A stretch of 10,396 nucleotides of DNA, from NCBI GenBank assembly GCA_002256055.1, contig NKIE01000061.1, positions 1 through 10,396 on the forward strand. The letters run 5' to 3'. Each line of letters starts with the position of its first letter. Position 1 is the first letter of the stretch. The DNA is from Pseudomonas sp. PGPPP3 (lineage in GTDB: Bacteria; Pseudomonadota; Gammaproteobacteria; Pseudomonadales; Pseudomonadaceae). A program made the position numbers and the translations under genes. Positions 1 through 6,912 of the stretch are shown here, one piece after another. The notes below the pieces were generated by a model. That model searched no databases. It was not told the DNA's origin and worked only from the letters and a program-made list of their open reading frames with translations.

Positions 1-1579
1 TGTAAGTCAGGGCCATCACATACGCCTTACCGGTGGTCTCAACGTTCAAGTCGGCATAAGGGTTGTACACCACACTGTCGATCCCCGAACAGTTGACGTT
101 ACAACTCGTACCCGCCGGAATGCTCTGTTTCGACACCAAGTAGTTAAAGCCCAGGTCGATGACCGTGTCCTGATCCCAGCGATAACCCACGCCGAGCCCG
201 TACAGGTCCGCATCGCCCAAGGGCACCAAGGCATCAGCCTTGTTCCCCGGGATGGCCGCAGGCCGAGGCTCATAACCGGCACGCAAGCTCAGCCTCTCGT
301 TGACGTCATACTGCATGCCCAGCGCCCAACTCCATACCGACTCGTAACCGCGATCCAGAATGATGGATGTGGCAGTAGCGCTCTCAGGGGAGAAAATTCG
401 CGCAATTTTCAGCATGTCCAGCTCGCGATCAAACTTCAGCTCGAAGTTTTCCCACGCGGCATAGTCGGTCCACTTTACGTCCAAATTAAACTGCCACTGA
501 CTGGCAGGTTTGAGCTTGATCCCAGTGGAAAAATGCTGTGGATAGGTAAGATCCATCGACACATTGCCACGCTCTTCGTCAACATTACCATCGGGGGTAA
601 TGCTGTTGAAAACAGCTCCGAACAGCGAGCGATCCAATCCCTGCCAGAAGCCCTTCCAGTTCTCCGTGTAGTCGACAGTGTACTTGCCCTGCATATGCAT
701 TTTGGCTTCGCTCTGGTAGACCGCCCCCCAGGCAAACCAGTCAGTAGGCTCCCAGAGGACACCCAGGTTCCAGGTCGGCGCCAGCGACTGTTGCATGTCC
801 ACATCGAGGTTGGCCAGATTGGTGAAGGGCCCAAACTCGCCACCGCAAATATTGATCAACACTTCGAATGGGTTGCCCTGCACCGTACAAAGTGCGTCTT
901 GAGCCACCTTGGTAAAGCCCGTGAGCAGATTGGGCGCGCGAAAATCCTGATTGAGCGCCAGAGCTTGGTGCGAAAAATTGATCGACAAGCCAATCGCCAG
1001 TTCGTCATTCATCTGGTAACCCAACGACGGCGAGAAGTAGGTGAGCCGCTGCATCACCACTTCCTTGCCCTGGTAAGCAGCGGGGTCATTATCATCGCGG
1101 GTAAAACCCAGGGCCTGCGGGGTATAGACGTTGGTGGCAAAGGTCAGTTTCGAGCCTGGTGGGTTGATCGACAACCCAGCCAGGGGCATAAACAGTAAAG
1201 GCAGCTCAGTTGCACCGCCGAGGCCTGGCAAGTACACAGCCGGCGAAGTGGTGCGACTGGACGAGTTGGCCACAGGGTCATTTTTCAAGCCGAGAAACTT
1301 GCTGCCGTAATTCGCCGGCGCATCGAACTCCGCACGAATATCCATCACCCCGGTAATGAACTTCATCGTGGTCTTGCGCCCCTTGAGTTTGGTCAGGGCT
1401 GCCGGGTTGTAATGCACTGCATCGATGCCACTGTAATCAGCGGTAATGGCGTTGCCCATGGCCATGGCCTTGGGATTACCAATCGTCAGGTTTTGCGCCA
1501 ACTGCGCCTGGACCGCGCTGCTCAAGAGCAAAGTCGCCCCGGCAATCGCCCGCGCAAGCGGCGAAAATCGCATAGTCAT
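1..1579 (-). CDS. FadL/OmpP1-family outer-membrane transport protein, 3' end outside window
   Basis: This is a partial gene: 526 codons are visible and the reading frame is still open at position 1. It begins with a typical signal peptide (residues 1-25, ending VQA). The mature N-terminus carries the FadL-type hatch signature, GNPKAMAMGNA followed by DYSGIDAVHYNPAAL, with NPAAL at about residues 58-62. The rest alternates aromatic and polar residues like a beta-barrel. E. coli FadL is about 446 residues, so this member is long. FadL proteins take up hydrophobic compounds through the outer membrane. As last visible gene of a secretion cassette it may instead serve surface assembly, as suggested for FilD-like proteins (inference). 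I chose the ATG at 1579 because a weak GAGAA precedes it; ATG 1573 is possible. The gap to the upstream barrel gene is 18 bases, so the two are probably co-transcribed. Four cysteines (231, 245, 493, 497) are unusual for this family. The last visible residues (GKAYVMALTY) look like the final strand, so little may be missing. Confidence 0.88.
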   Translation of the reverse strand, partial: MTMRFSPLARAIAGATLLLSSAVQAQLAQNLTIGNPKAMAMGNAITADYSGIDAVHYNPAALTKLKGRKTTMKFITGVMDIRAEFDAPANYGSKFLGLKNDPVANSSSRTTSPAVYLPGLGGATELPLLFMPLAGLSINPPGSKLTFATNVYTPQALGFTRDDNDPAAYQGKEVVMQRLTYFSPSLGYQMNDELAIGLSINFSHQALALNQDFRAPNLLTGFTKVAQDALCTVQGNPFEVLINICGGEFGPFTNLANLDVDMQQSLAPTWNLGVLWEPTDWFAWGAVYQSEAKMHMQGKYTVDYTENWKGFWQGLDRSLFGAVFNSITPDGNVDEERGNVSMDLTYPQHFSTGIKLKPASQWQFNLDVKWTDYAAWENFELKFDRELDMLKIARIFSPESATATSIILDRGYESVWSWALGMQYDVNERLSLRAGYEPRPAAIPGNKADALVPLGDADLYGLGVGYRWDQDTVIDLGFNYLVSKQSIPAGTSCNVNCSGIDSVVYNPYADLNVETTGKAYVMALTY

Positions 1580-1597
1580 GAGGTTCTCGCTCGCCGC

Positions 1598-2602
1598 TTA
1601 AGGGGCCTTGAGGCCTTTGATATCCAGGGGCATGGACAGCCCCAAGAGCACATCCGGCGAGTCTTCCGTCATACCGAAACCGGCGTTGATGTTGACGATG
1701 TAATCCGGCGAAGTCCTCAAGCCCAGCGAGAAGTTCATCAGCGCACTGGTCTGCTCACTCCCTTCAACCTCGGCATCGCTGAAGGTGTAAGTCGGCTTAA
1801 GGGTGTATGCCATTTGATAGGACGTGGATAACGACACGTCATACGACAGCGCGTAAGCAAAACCCATGTTGTAGGAAATGGTCGAACCGGGTTCAACCTT
1901 GGTCAGCAGGCGTCCACCACGAACCTGATCGACGTCATCAACAGGCAGGTTGTAGGTGTAACCAAGGGAGCCGAACAGCACCACCTGTTCGATAACGTAG
2001 GAAACGTCGGCACCACCACCGATGCTGTAATAACCGCTGCCAGTAGAGAGCCCTTTGCCCTCATTGACGTCATACGGGCTTTGCCCTGTGGGCAAACCCA
2101 GGGTGGCATACAACGTAGTAACCGGTTTGCCACGGGTAGATGACCACGGCTGCCAGCGCAAACTGGTGGAAACATCCCCAAGGCTGTAAGCATCTAGGCT
2201 GCGCTCGGTGTCGTAAACGGCCACCAGCGGCAAACGGATGCTGAAGGTCAAGTTGTCCCAGACGCCATAGTCAAAGGTGAACGAGTTGGTAAAGGTGTGC
2301 TGCGCTTCGCTTTGCCCCACCACGCTGTAGATATTGTTGCCAGTACGAAAGGTCTCGATGACCACATCGCGAACCAAGGAATAATCAAAGCCATAGGTCA
2401 GCGTACGCTCACCTTTTTTCAACAAGGTGTAGCTCTGCTCAGAGGCCTGGAACACCTGTTCAAGCGCCTTGGCACTGTCGGCATCATCATCCTTCTTGCC
2501 CAAGGCTTCTCGTGCCTGCTCGACTGCAGGCTCGTCGGCCCAGGCAAACCCGCCCACCAATAGCGCCAGCATGGCCAGCCATGCCCTACTCCGAACTACC
2601 AT
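1598..2602 (-). CDS. Predicted outer-membrane beta-barrel of FapF/FilC type
   Basis: This 334-residue protein probably forms an outer-membrane pore. Residues 1-22 are a signal peptide (hydrophobic MLALLVGGFA, ending AWA before DEP). A charged, Ala/Lys/Glu-rich segment follows at about residues 23-60 and is likely helical or coiled-coil. The rest (from about KGERTLTYGFDYSL) consists of alternating strands with many Tyr, Ser and Gly and turn motifs such as GVWDNLTFSIRLPL and GLPTGQSPYD, consistent with a barrel. A helical plug followed by a barrel is the layout known for FapF, the amyloid secretion channel of Pseudomonas; I propose the same role by analogy. I chose ATG 2602 because GGGGA lies six bases upstream; GTG 2605 is an in-frame alternative. 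It follows the C39 peptidase stop by about 36 bases. I recognise the type, not a specific named gene; a MetA-pathway-type transporter family is an alternative label. Confidence 0.82.
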   Translation of the reverse strand: MVVRSRAWLAMLALLVGGFAWADEPAVEQAREALGKKDDDADSAKALEQVFQASEQSYTLLKKGERTLTYGFDYSLVRDVVIETFRTGNNIYSVVGQSEAQHTFTNSFTFDYGVWDNLTFSIRLPLVAVYDTERSLDAYSLGDVSTSLRWQPWSSTRGKPVTTLYATLGLPTGQSPYDVNEGKGLSTGSGYYSIGGGADVSYVIEQVVLFGSLGYTYNLPVDDVDQVRGGRLLTKVEPGSTISYNMGFAYALSYDVSLSTSYQMAYTLKPTYTFSDAEVEGSEQTSALMNFSLGLRTSPDYIVNINAGFGMTEDSPDVLLGLSMPLDIKGLKAP

Positions 2603-2638
2603 CACGCATCCCCGATATCTTGTTGTTATGGCGGGTCG

Positions 2639-3400
2639 TTACTTACGACGGATATAGCGAATATCGCCCTGTGAACCGAGTTCACGGACCTCGTTCTGGT
2701 TAAATTTACTGATCTGCGGAAACTCTCTGAACGCCAGCAAACTGATCGTTCTGTCATCGATGATGCGCAGGTCATGATCCTGCAAAGCCAAGGCGTTCTG
2801 TGGCTCCTGGCCACTCGGAAAAATCACGAAGACCACATCGTGGTCCCAGATCTCCTGAAAACGTGTACGGGTGAAGCTGATATTGCCCAGCGAAGGGTCA
2901 GCGACAAAAACATGATCGTTGTAGACATCACGCAACACGACAAAATGCTTAAAACCGGCATAGGTAATGGGCACTATTGCCGGATGTTCAAGCTCTTCCA
3001 AGTCTGAGAAATCCGCCTTGAAACCGCCACTCTTGTAGCCAAGAGCTGAGACAAAACGCTTCATATCCAGCAGGGAAAACCCCCGCCGCTCGACGATCTT
3101 GTCAGCCTCGCCAAAGCGTAATAAACCGTCCATAACCTGGCGCTCTTGCAAGTTACGACCCAGGTAGTAGTCCAACAACGTGGTCAAGGCCGCCGAGCCA
3201 CAGCTGTAGTCGTAGGCCTGGCGAATCACATTACGAAACTGCAGTTGGCTTTTCGGTTCCAGCACCACCGACTCACGTAACGGCCCGCTGGAAAGCGACG
3301 ACTGAGTGATATTGACCGTACCCGGCGCAGCCGGTTTGGTATCCACGGCTTCGGTAAAACCGAACAGTCCGATCAGGCTACCCAGCAGGATCTCAATCAT
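2639..3400 (-). CDS. C39-family cysteine peptidase, FapD/FilB-like
   Basis: This 253-residue protein is a stand-alone C39-type papain-fold peptidase, probably facing the periplasm. Residues 1-19 (MIEILLGSLIGLFGFTEAV) are a short hydrophobic export or anchor segment. The catalytic set is visible: Gln61 and Cys67 in RQAYDYSCGSAALTTLL, His152 in AGFKHFVVLRDV and Asp168 in VFVADPSLG. No ABC-transporter domains follow, unlike bacteriocin-processing C39 transporters. Instead there is a charged tail of about 55 residues ending IRYIRRK. FapD, the same kind of peptidase, is part of the Pseudomonas functional amyloid operon, and a C39 protein also occurs in the Acinetobacter fil set. The likely client is the small secreted protein encoded just upstream (inference). 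I chose ATG 3400; GGAG is 12 bases upstream, rather far, and GTG 3409 is an alternative. A longer TTG start at 3457 is unlikely because it would place the terminator stem inside the coding region. Confidence 0.88.
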   Translation of the reverse strand: MIEILLGSLIGLFGFTEAVDTKPAAPGTVNITQSSLSSGPLRESVVLEPKSQLQFRNVIRQAYDYSCGSAALTTLLDYYLGRNLQERQVMDGLLRFGEADKIVERRGFSLLDMKRFVSALGYKSGGFKADFSDLEELEHPAIVPITYAGFKHFVVLRDVYNDHVFVADPSLGNISFTRTRFQEIWDHDVVFVIFPSGQEPQNALALQDHDLRIIDDRTISLLAFREFPQISKFNQNEVRELGSQGDIRYIRRK

Positions 3401-3428
3401 TCGCGTCACACACTCCAGACACCGGCAG

Positions 3429-3464
3429 AAAAAAGCCTCACCGACCCAGGCCGGCAAGGCTTTT
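3429..3464 (-). terminator. Intrinsic terminator or attenuator inside the cassette
   Basis: On the minus strand AAAAGCCT (3464-3457) pairs with AGGCTTTT (3438-3431), an 8-bp stem, with an inner CCG/CGG pairing across two mismatches and an 8-base loop, followed by a run of six T. It lies 26 bases after the stop of the small secreted protein and 28 bases before the C39 start. Such a site lets the first gene be expressed more than the rest by partial read-through. The flanking A/T runs make it potentially bidirectional. Confidence 0.78.
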
Positions 3465-3489
3465 GTAGATTCAGCTCAAGCGAGCCGAA

Positions 3490-3951
3490 TCAATGACCCC
3501 ATACTTTGATGGTGGTGCCGGACATGTTGATATCGGAAATAGCCAGCGCACCGATGCTGGCAGCGCCAGTGGTCGCACCGTTAGCGTAGGTGCCGCCAAC
3601 ATAGATGCCGCCAACCGATACAGTACCGGTCATTGCAGGCAGGCTGATGGCCAACTGTTCAGTTTGATTACCGCCGATGGTGGTGGTTACCACATCAATT
3701 TTCAAGGGATTGGAGTCCGCGATGGAAAAGCCGGTGAAGCTGATGTTGGTCAGGTTCAGGCTGCCACCAGCGGCATCGTTGTCGGTGTATTTAACGTTAC
3801 CAACGCTACCGGAGAAGTTACCGGAAATGCTGATACCGTCCTGACCGGTTACGCCGGACAGAGCGGAGTCATCCATTGCAGTCATGTCGGCCTGAGCCAT
3901 GAACGGAGCAGCGAGTACAGCAGCGGCGAAAGCGAGTTGTTTAAGTTTCAT
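3490..3951 (-). CDS. Small secreted DUF6160/FilA-like protein
   Basis: This is a 153-residue secreted protein. Residues 1-21 (MKLKQLAFAAAVLAAPFMAQA) are a clean signal peptide. The mature protein starts DMTAMDDSALSGVTGQDGIS, the short signature I associate with the DUF6160/FilA group. The remainder is rich in Gly, Ser, Thr, Ile and Asn, has no cysteine, and alternates hydrophobic residues as in a beta-solenoid or aggregating beta protein. It ends MSGTTIKVWGH. Two segments, GSLNLTNISFTGFSI and GALAISDINMSGTTIKV, share a spacing pattern and may be two rungs of one fold. I chose ATG 3951 because GGAG sits nine bases upstream; an in-frame TTG at 3966 overlaps that ribosome site and is unlikely. 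As first gene of the cassette, followed by a terminator, it is probably the abundant product and the cargo of the downstream peptidase and barrel. A pilus- or amyloid-like role is inference. Confidence 0.85.
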   Translation of the reverse strand: MKLKQLAFAAAVLAAPFMAQADMTAMDDSALSGVTGQDGISISGNFSGSVGNVKYTDNDAAGGSLNLTNISFTGFSIADSNPLKIDVVTTTIGGNQTEQLAISLPAMTGTVSVGGIYVGGTYANGATTGAASIGALAISDINMSGTTIKVWGH

Positions 3952-4191
3952 TGTTGTTATCTCCAATGTTCACAGGTGGGTTGCCCTGAGGGCACTGACT
4001 GCAACGCCTGCTGCAGTCAGTTGGACCGGCTCACGCCAATATCCATTTCAGCCACTGCTTCCGTAGTCGCGACTGCCATGGATTCGTGAAGCGCTGGGCT
4101 TCTCGTCCTGGCAATCAAACTACTGGCCGCAACCCCAACTGCCAGCCCATCCAAGGGATGGAGCAAAAAACCTGACCAGCACCCATGCGCC
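3952..4191. other. Intergenic leader between the LAL pair and the secretion cassette
   Basis: These 240 bases hold no convincing gene. On the minus strand they contain, in order, the T-tract side of the LAL-gene terminator, a hairpin CCATCC-AAG-GGATGG (4147-4161), the abutting inverted repeats at 3982-4021, and a good ribosome site (GGAG, 3961-3964). The cassette promoter should lie here, because the upstream gene ends in a terminator, but I could not pick out a sigma-70 or sigma-54 element with confidence. Confidence 0.6.
3982..4021 (-). promoter_or_regulatory. Two abutting perfect inverted repeats in the cassette leader
   Basis: ACTGACTGCA (3994-4003) and TGCAGTCAGT (4012-4021) form perfect 10-bp arms around an 8-base loop. 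Next to it, sharing one base, TGCCCT-G-AGGGCA (3982-3994) is another near-complete palindrome. Both lie 31-70 bases upstream of the ATG at 3951. No T run follows, so a terminator is unlikely. They could be an mRNA-stabilising leader hairpin or a binding site for a dimeric regulator, such as the adjacent LAL proteins. The repeats are seen directly; the function is not. Confidence 0.45.
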
Positions 4192-4196
4192 TCAGG
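4165..4196 (-). terminator. Probable intrinsic terminator overlapping the LAL gene stop
   Basis: On the minus strand CCTGA (4196-4192) pairs with TCAGG (4175-4171), with an inner GCGC/GTGC pairing (one G-T) around ATGG, followed by six T (4170-4165). The TGA stop of the upstream regulator (4194-4192) forms part of the stem. The stem is short and has unpaired bases, so strength is moderate. If active, it separates regulator transcription from the secretion cassette. Confidence 0.55.
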
Positions 4197-6912
4197 CCTC
4201 ATTCAACAACCCCATGCTTTTGCCCTTGAGTACAGCCTGGGTGCGGCTACGCACCCCAAGCTTGGCGAATAGATTGTGCAAGTGCCATTTGATCGTGGCC
4301 TCTGACAAATGCACCGCCTGAGCGATATCACGGTTGGATAAACCGGCCGCGACAAAGCGCAAAATCTCCCGTTCTCTATGGCTAACATCTTGATTTTCAT
4401 CGAAAGTATCAGGATCAACTGCCAGTCGCCGGCACTGCTCGCGGAGGCCCTCGGCCACCCCTTGCCAGACGCTAGCGCACTTGGGTTCCGCTGCCGCCCA
4501 AGCATCCCAGAGCGGTAACAGCCACAGGGCATCGTCCTGAAATATGCGCCGATAACCGCGTGTCCAGGCCTCTTCCAGCGTTGAATGGAACAAGGCAAAG
4601 GCTTTTTCGCTGTTACCTTTACGCCAATACGCTACTGCGAGTAACAACGAAACCCGCAGTCGCCGATCCCGCTGATGTTCATCTGCAGGCTTAACCAGAC
4701 ACGCTTCGAGGCAGGCTTGTGCCTTTTCCGCACGGCGCTCACTGAGCGCCAACCGGGCTTCGGCCAACGCAAGGGCGATATGCGCATCGGGATAGCGCGC
4801 AGCAGGCAACACCGCCAAGTGCTGCTGCAACTGCAGGCATACTCTTTCCGCCTCATTGGGACGGCGCAGCCACAGCAGAAACTGCACCTTGCAGCTCATG
4901 GAGAAGGCAAACACCCGTTCGTACCCGGGGCGCTGCAAGTCGGCTAGCCATTCGTCTAACTGAGCCAGCCCTGACTCGGCCTCGCCGGCAAAAAAACGCG
5001 CGCGCGCCATCACCAATTGTCCACGACTGATCAGCTCAACGGGCGTAGCCACATCGCGCCAGGTAGTGGCCAATGGCAGCTCAGCCAGAACGGCAGCGTG
5101 CCGATCCTGCTCGTACAAAAGGTCCGCATAGGCAAGCACCAACGGCCCGCCAACCCGGCTACGGCGCCCGAACACCCGCTCCACCCGCGCACGCGCCGCC
5201 TCCGCGATGGAACGACCCCGTTCAAGATCACCGGCCTCCTTGCAAATCAGCACTTCGATCAGACTGGTCATCACATGCAGGTATTCACTGTCGGCAGCGC
5301 CCAAATAGCTGCGCGCAGCAGCAATCGACTTGGCCGCCTCAGCAAAGTCGCTGAGCAAGGCGTACGCAGCTGCCTGCACGCAGACCATGCTGGCACGAAA
5401 GATCGGTTGATCACCTGGCACCATGCTCAACCATTGCCGCGAAACCTTGAGGCAGCTCTCCAGCTTGTCCTGATACAGCAACACCAACGCTTTGAGGATC
5501 TGCGCCGCGACCAGCAACTCGGCCAGACCAAAGTGCATGGCCTTGCCGCGCCCTTGCATCAGACGCGTACTGACCTCCTCAATCAGCGCCTCGGCCTCGG
5601 CATACTTCTGCTCGAAGGCCAGTTGCCAGGCATAGAAAATCTGAAACACCGGATGTTCGCGAATCACCTCAACCGGCACGCTATTGAGCATGCTCAGCAC
5701 GCCATACACGCGATTACCGGCAATCAGCCGCGCCCCCTGACGCTCAAGCATTTCAGCTGCAAAGCTGTAGTCACGACCGCGCAAGGCGTACTTGATCGCC
5801 CGGTCCGGCAAGTCTCGGGCCTCACACCAGCGCGCGGCCGCATTCAGCAGCGCCGCCGTATCACCGCGACGCGCCAACCGGCCCTGAAGAAACTCGGCAA
5901 ACAGGTGGTGATAGCGAAACCACTCGCCCTGCTCGTCCAGCGGAATGACAAACAGCTGCTCACTTTGCAAACGCATCAGCATATCGAGGCCGTCGCGCCG
6001 CCCGGTCAGGGCATTGCACAACTCGGCACAAAACTCATCTAGCACCGAAGTCTGATCGAGAAACAGCTGCAATTCGGCCGGTAAGCTATCGAGCACATCC
6101 TCGGCCAGATAATCGGCAATATTGCGCTCGGTACCCGACAAACCCGCCAGAAAGGCTGCCCGATCAGGATGCCGCGCCAAGGCAAGCGCCGCCAAATGCA
6201 AAGCGGTGATCCAGCCCTCGGTACGCGCTTGGAGCAAATCCAGCTCAGCGGAGCTCAGTTCGATTTTTTTGATTTGCAGAAAGTAAGCCGCCGTTTCTTC
6301 ACGGCTAAGACGCAGATCTTCGGCCATTAACCAGAATGCCCAGCTATCGGCATCCTGCTCGCCACTGATAAACCGCGGTTTATAACGGGTGCTGACGACA
6401 AGCCGTACGTTCTTCGGCAGCGACTTCAGGAGATAGCGTACGGCCTGCCCCAAAGCGAGATGACGAATACGATGAAAGTCATCAAGCATCAGATAGATAT
6501 CACCGTCCAGGCGCTTCAAATCCGCCACGAAAGCATCGACCAAGGCTTCCACCGGCCAGCTAACATCACCCGGCACCAAGCCTGCCGAAGTGCTGGAAAA
6601 GGATGGCGCCACGGCTTCGATGGCGGCAGACAAATACTGCAACAAGCGGGCGGGCTCGCTGTCCGCCTCATCACAAGACAGCCAGGCTACGCGTGCGCCC
6701 TCGCGCATCAGGTGCTGGCGCATCAGGCTAAGCACGGTGCTTTTACCAAACCCAGCAGGCGCGCTAAGCACCACCAATCGCTGCGCACGGGCAGCCATAA
6801 GGCGCTCAATCAAAGCACTGCGTGGTAACAATGTCGGAGCACCGGCATCGGCCGGAAACAACTTGGTGCGCAACAAAGGCACCGGTGACAGCGGAGGCAA
6901 AGTAGTGATCAT
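4192..6912 (-). CDS. MalT-type (LAL) LuxR-family transcriptional regulator, distal copy
   Basis: This 906-residue protein has the full layout of large ATP-binding LuxR (LAL) regulators such as MalT (901 residues) and AlkS. The N-terminal STAND ATPase shows Walker A at residues 51-59 (APAGFGKST) and Walker B at about 141-149 (LMLDDFHRI). A sensor-like VVSTRYKPR follows near 172-180, then a long alpha-helical, TPR-like middle region from about residue 350 to 830. The C-terminal GerE-type helix-turn-helix covers about 844-900 (SHREREILRFVAAGLSNRDI, then TIKWHLHNLFAKL). These proteins bind ATP and an inducer, multimerise and activate transcription. The start ATG overlaps the stop of the upstream homologue (ATGA) and has only a weak ribosome site, suggesting translational coupling. 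It lies directly upstream of the secretion cassette in the same orientation, so it is a candidate activator of it. The inducer cannot be told from the sequence. Confidence 0.93.
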   Translation of the reverse strand: MITTLPPLSPVPLLRTKLFPADAGAPTLLPRSALIERLMAARAQRLVVLSAPAGFGKSTVLSLMRQHLMREGARVAWLSCDEADSEPARLLQYLSAAIEAVAPSFSSTSAGLVPGDVSWPVEALVDAFVADLKRLDGDIYLMLDDFHRIRHLALGQAVRYLLKSLPKNVRLVVSTRYKPRFISGEQDADSWAFWLMAEDLRLSREETAAYFLQIKKIELSSAELDLLQARTEGWITALHLAALALARHPDRAAFLAGLSGTERNIADYLAEDVLDSLPAELQLFLDQTSVLDEFCAELCNALTGRRDGLDMLMRLQSEQLFVIPLDEQGEWFRYHHLFAEFLQGRLARRGDTAALLNAAARWCEARDLPDRAIKYALRGRDYSFAAEMLERQGARLIAGNRVYGVLSMLNSVPVEVIREHPVFQIFYAWQLAFEQKYAEAEALIEEVSTRLMQGRGKAMHFGLAELLVAAQILKALVLLYQDKLESCLKVSRQWLSMVPGDQPIFRASMVCVQAAAYALLSDFAEAAKSIAAARSYLGAADSEYLHVMTSLIEVLICKEAGDLERGRSIAEAARARVERVFGRRSRVGGPLVLAYADLLYEQDRHAAVLAELPLATTWRDVATPVELISRGQLVMARARFFAGEAESGLAQLDEWLADLQRPGYERVFAFSMSCKVQFLLWLRRPNEAERVCLQLQQHLAVLPAARYPDAHIALALAEARLALSERRAEKAQACLEACLVKPADEHQRDRRLRVSLLLAVAYWRKGNSEKAFALFHSTLEEAWTRGYRRIFQDDALWLLPLWDAWAAAEPKCASVWQGVAEGLREQCRRLAVDPDTFDENQDVSHREREILRFVAAGLSNRDIAQAVHLSEATIKWHLHNLFAKLGVRSRTQAVLKGKSMGLLNEA

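Noticed and set aside
3401..3457. Longer C39 protein starting at TTG 3457
   Set aside because: It would put part of the terminator stem in the coding region and place a Cys-containing, non-signal-like segment before the natural hydrophobic N-terminus at ATG 3400.
4160..4178. Possible sigma-54 element (TGG then TTGCT) upstream of the cassette
   Set aside because: The GG to GC spacing is one base too long, and the sequence is the T-tract side of the terminator hairpin.
4017..4202. 61-residue minus-strand open frame between the distal LAL gene and the small secreted protein gene
   Set aside because: It overlaps the LAL stop, the terminator and the inverted repeats, has no recognisable protein features and no clear ribosome site.
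5017..6042. 341-residue plus-strand open frame antisense to the distal LAL gene
   Set aside because: It is rich in Gln, His and Arg, as expected for the antisense of a GC-rich coding frame, and lies wholly inside a well-supported gene.
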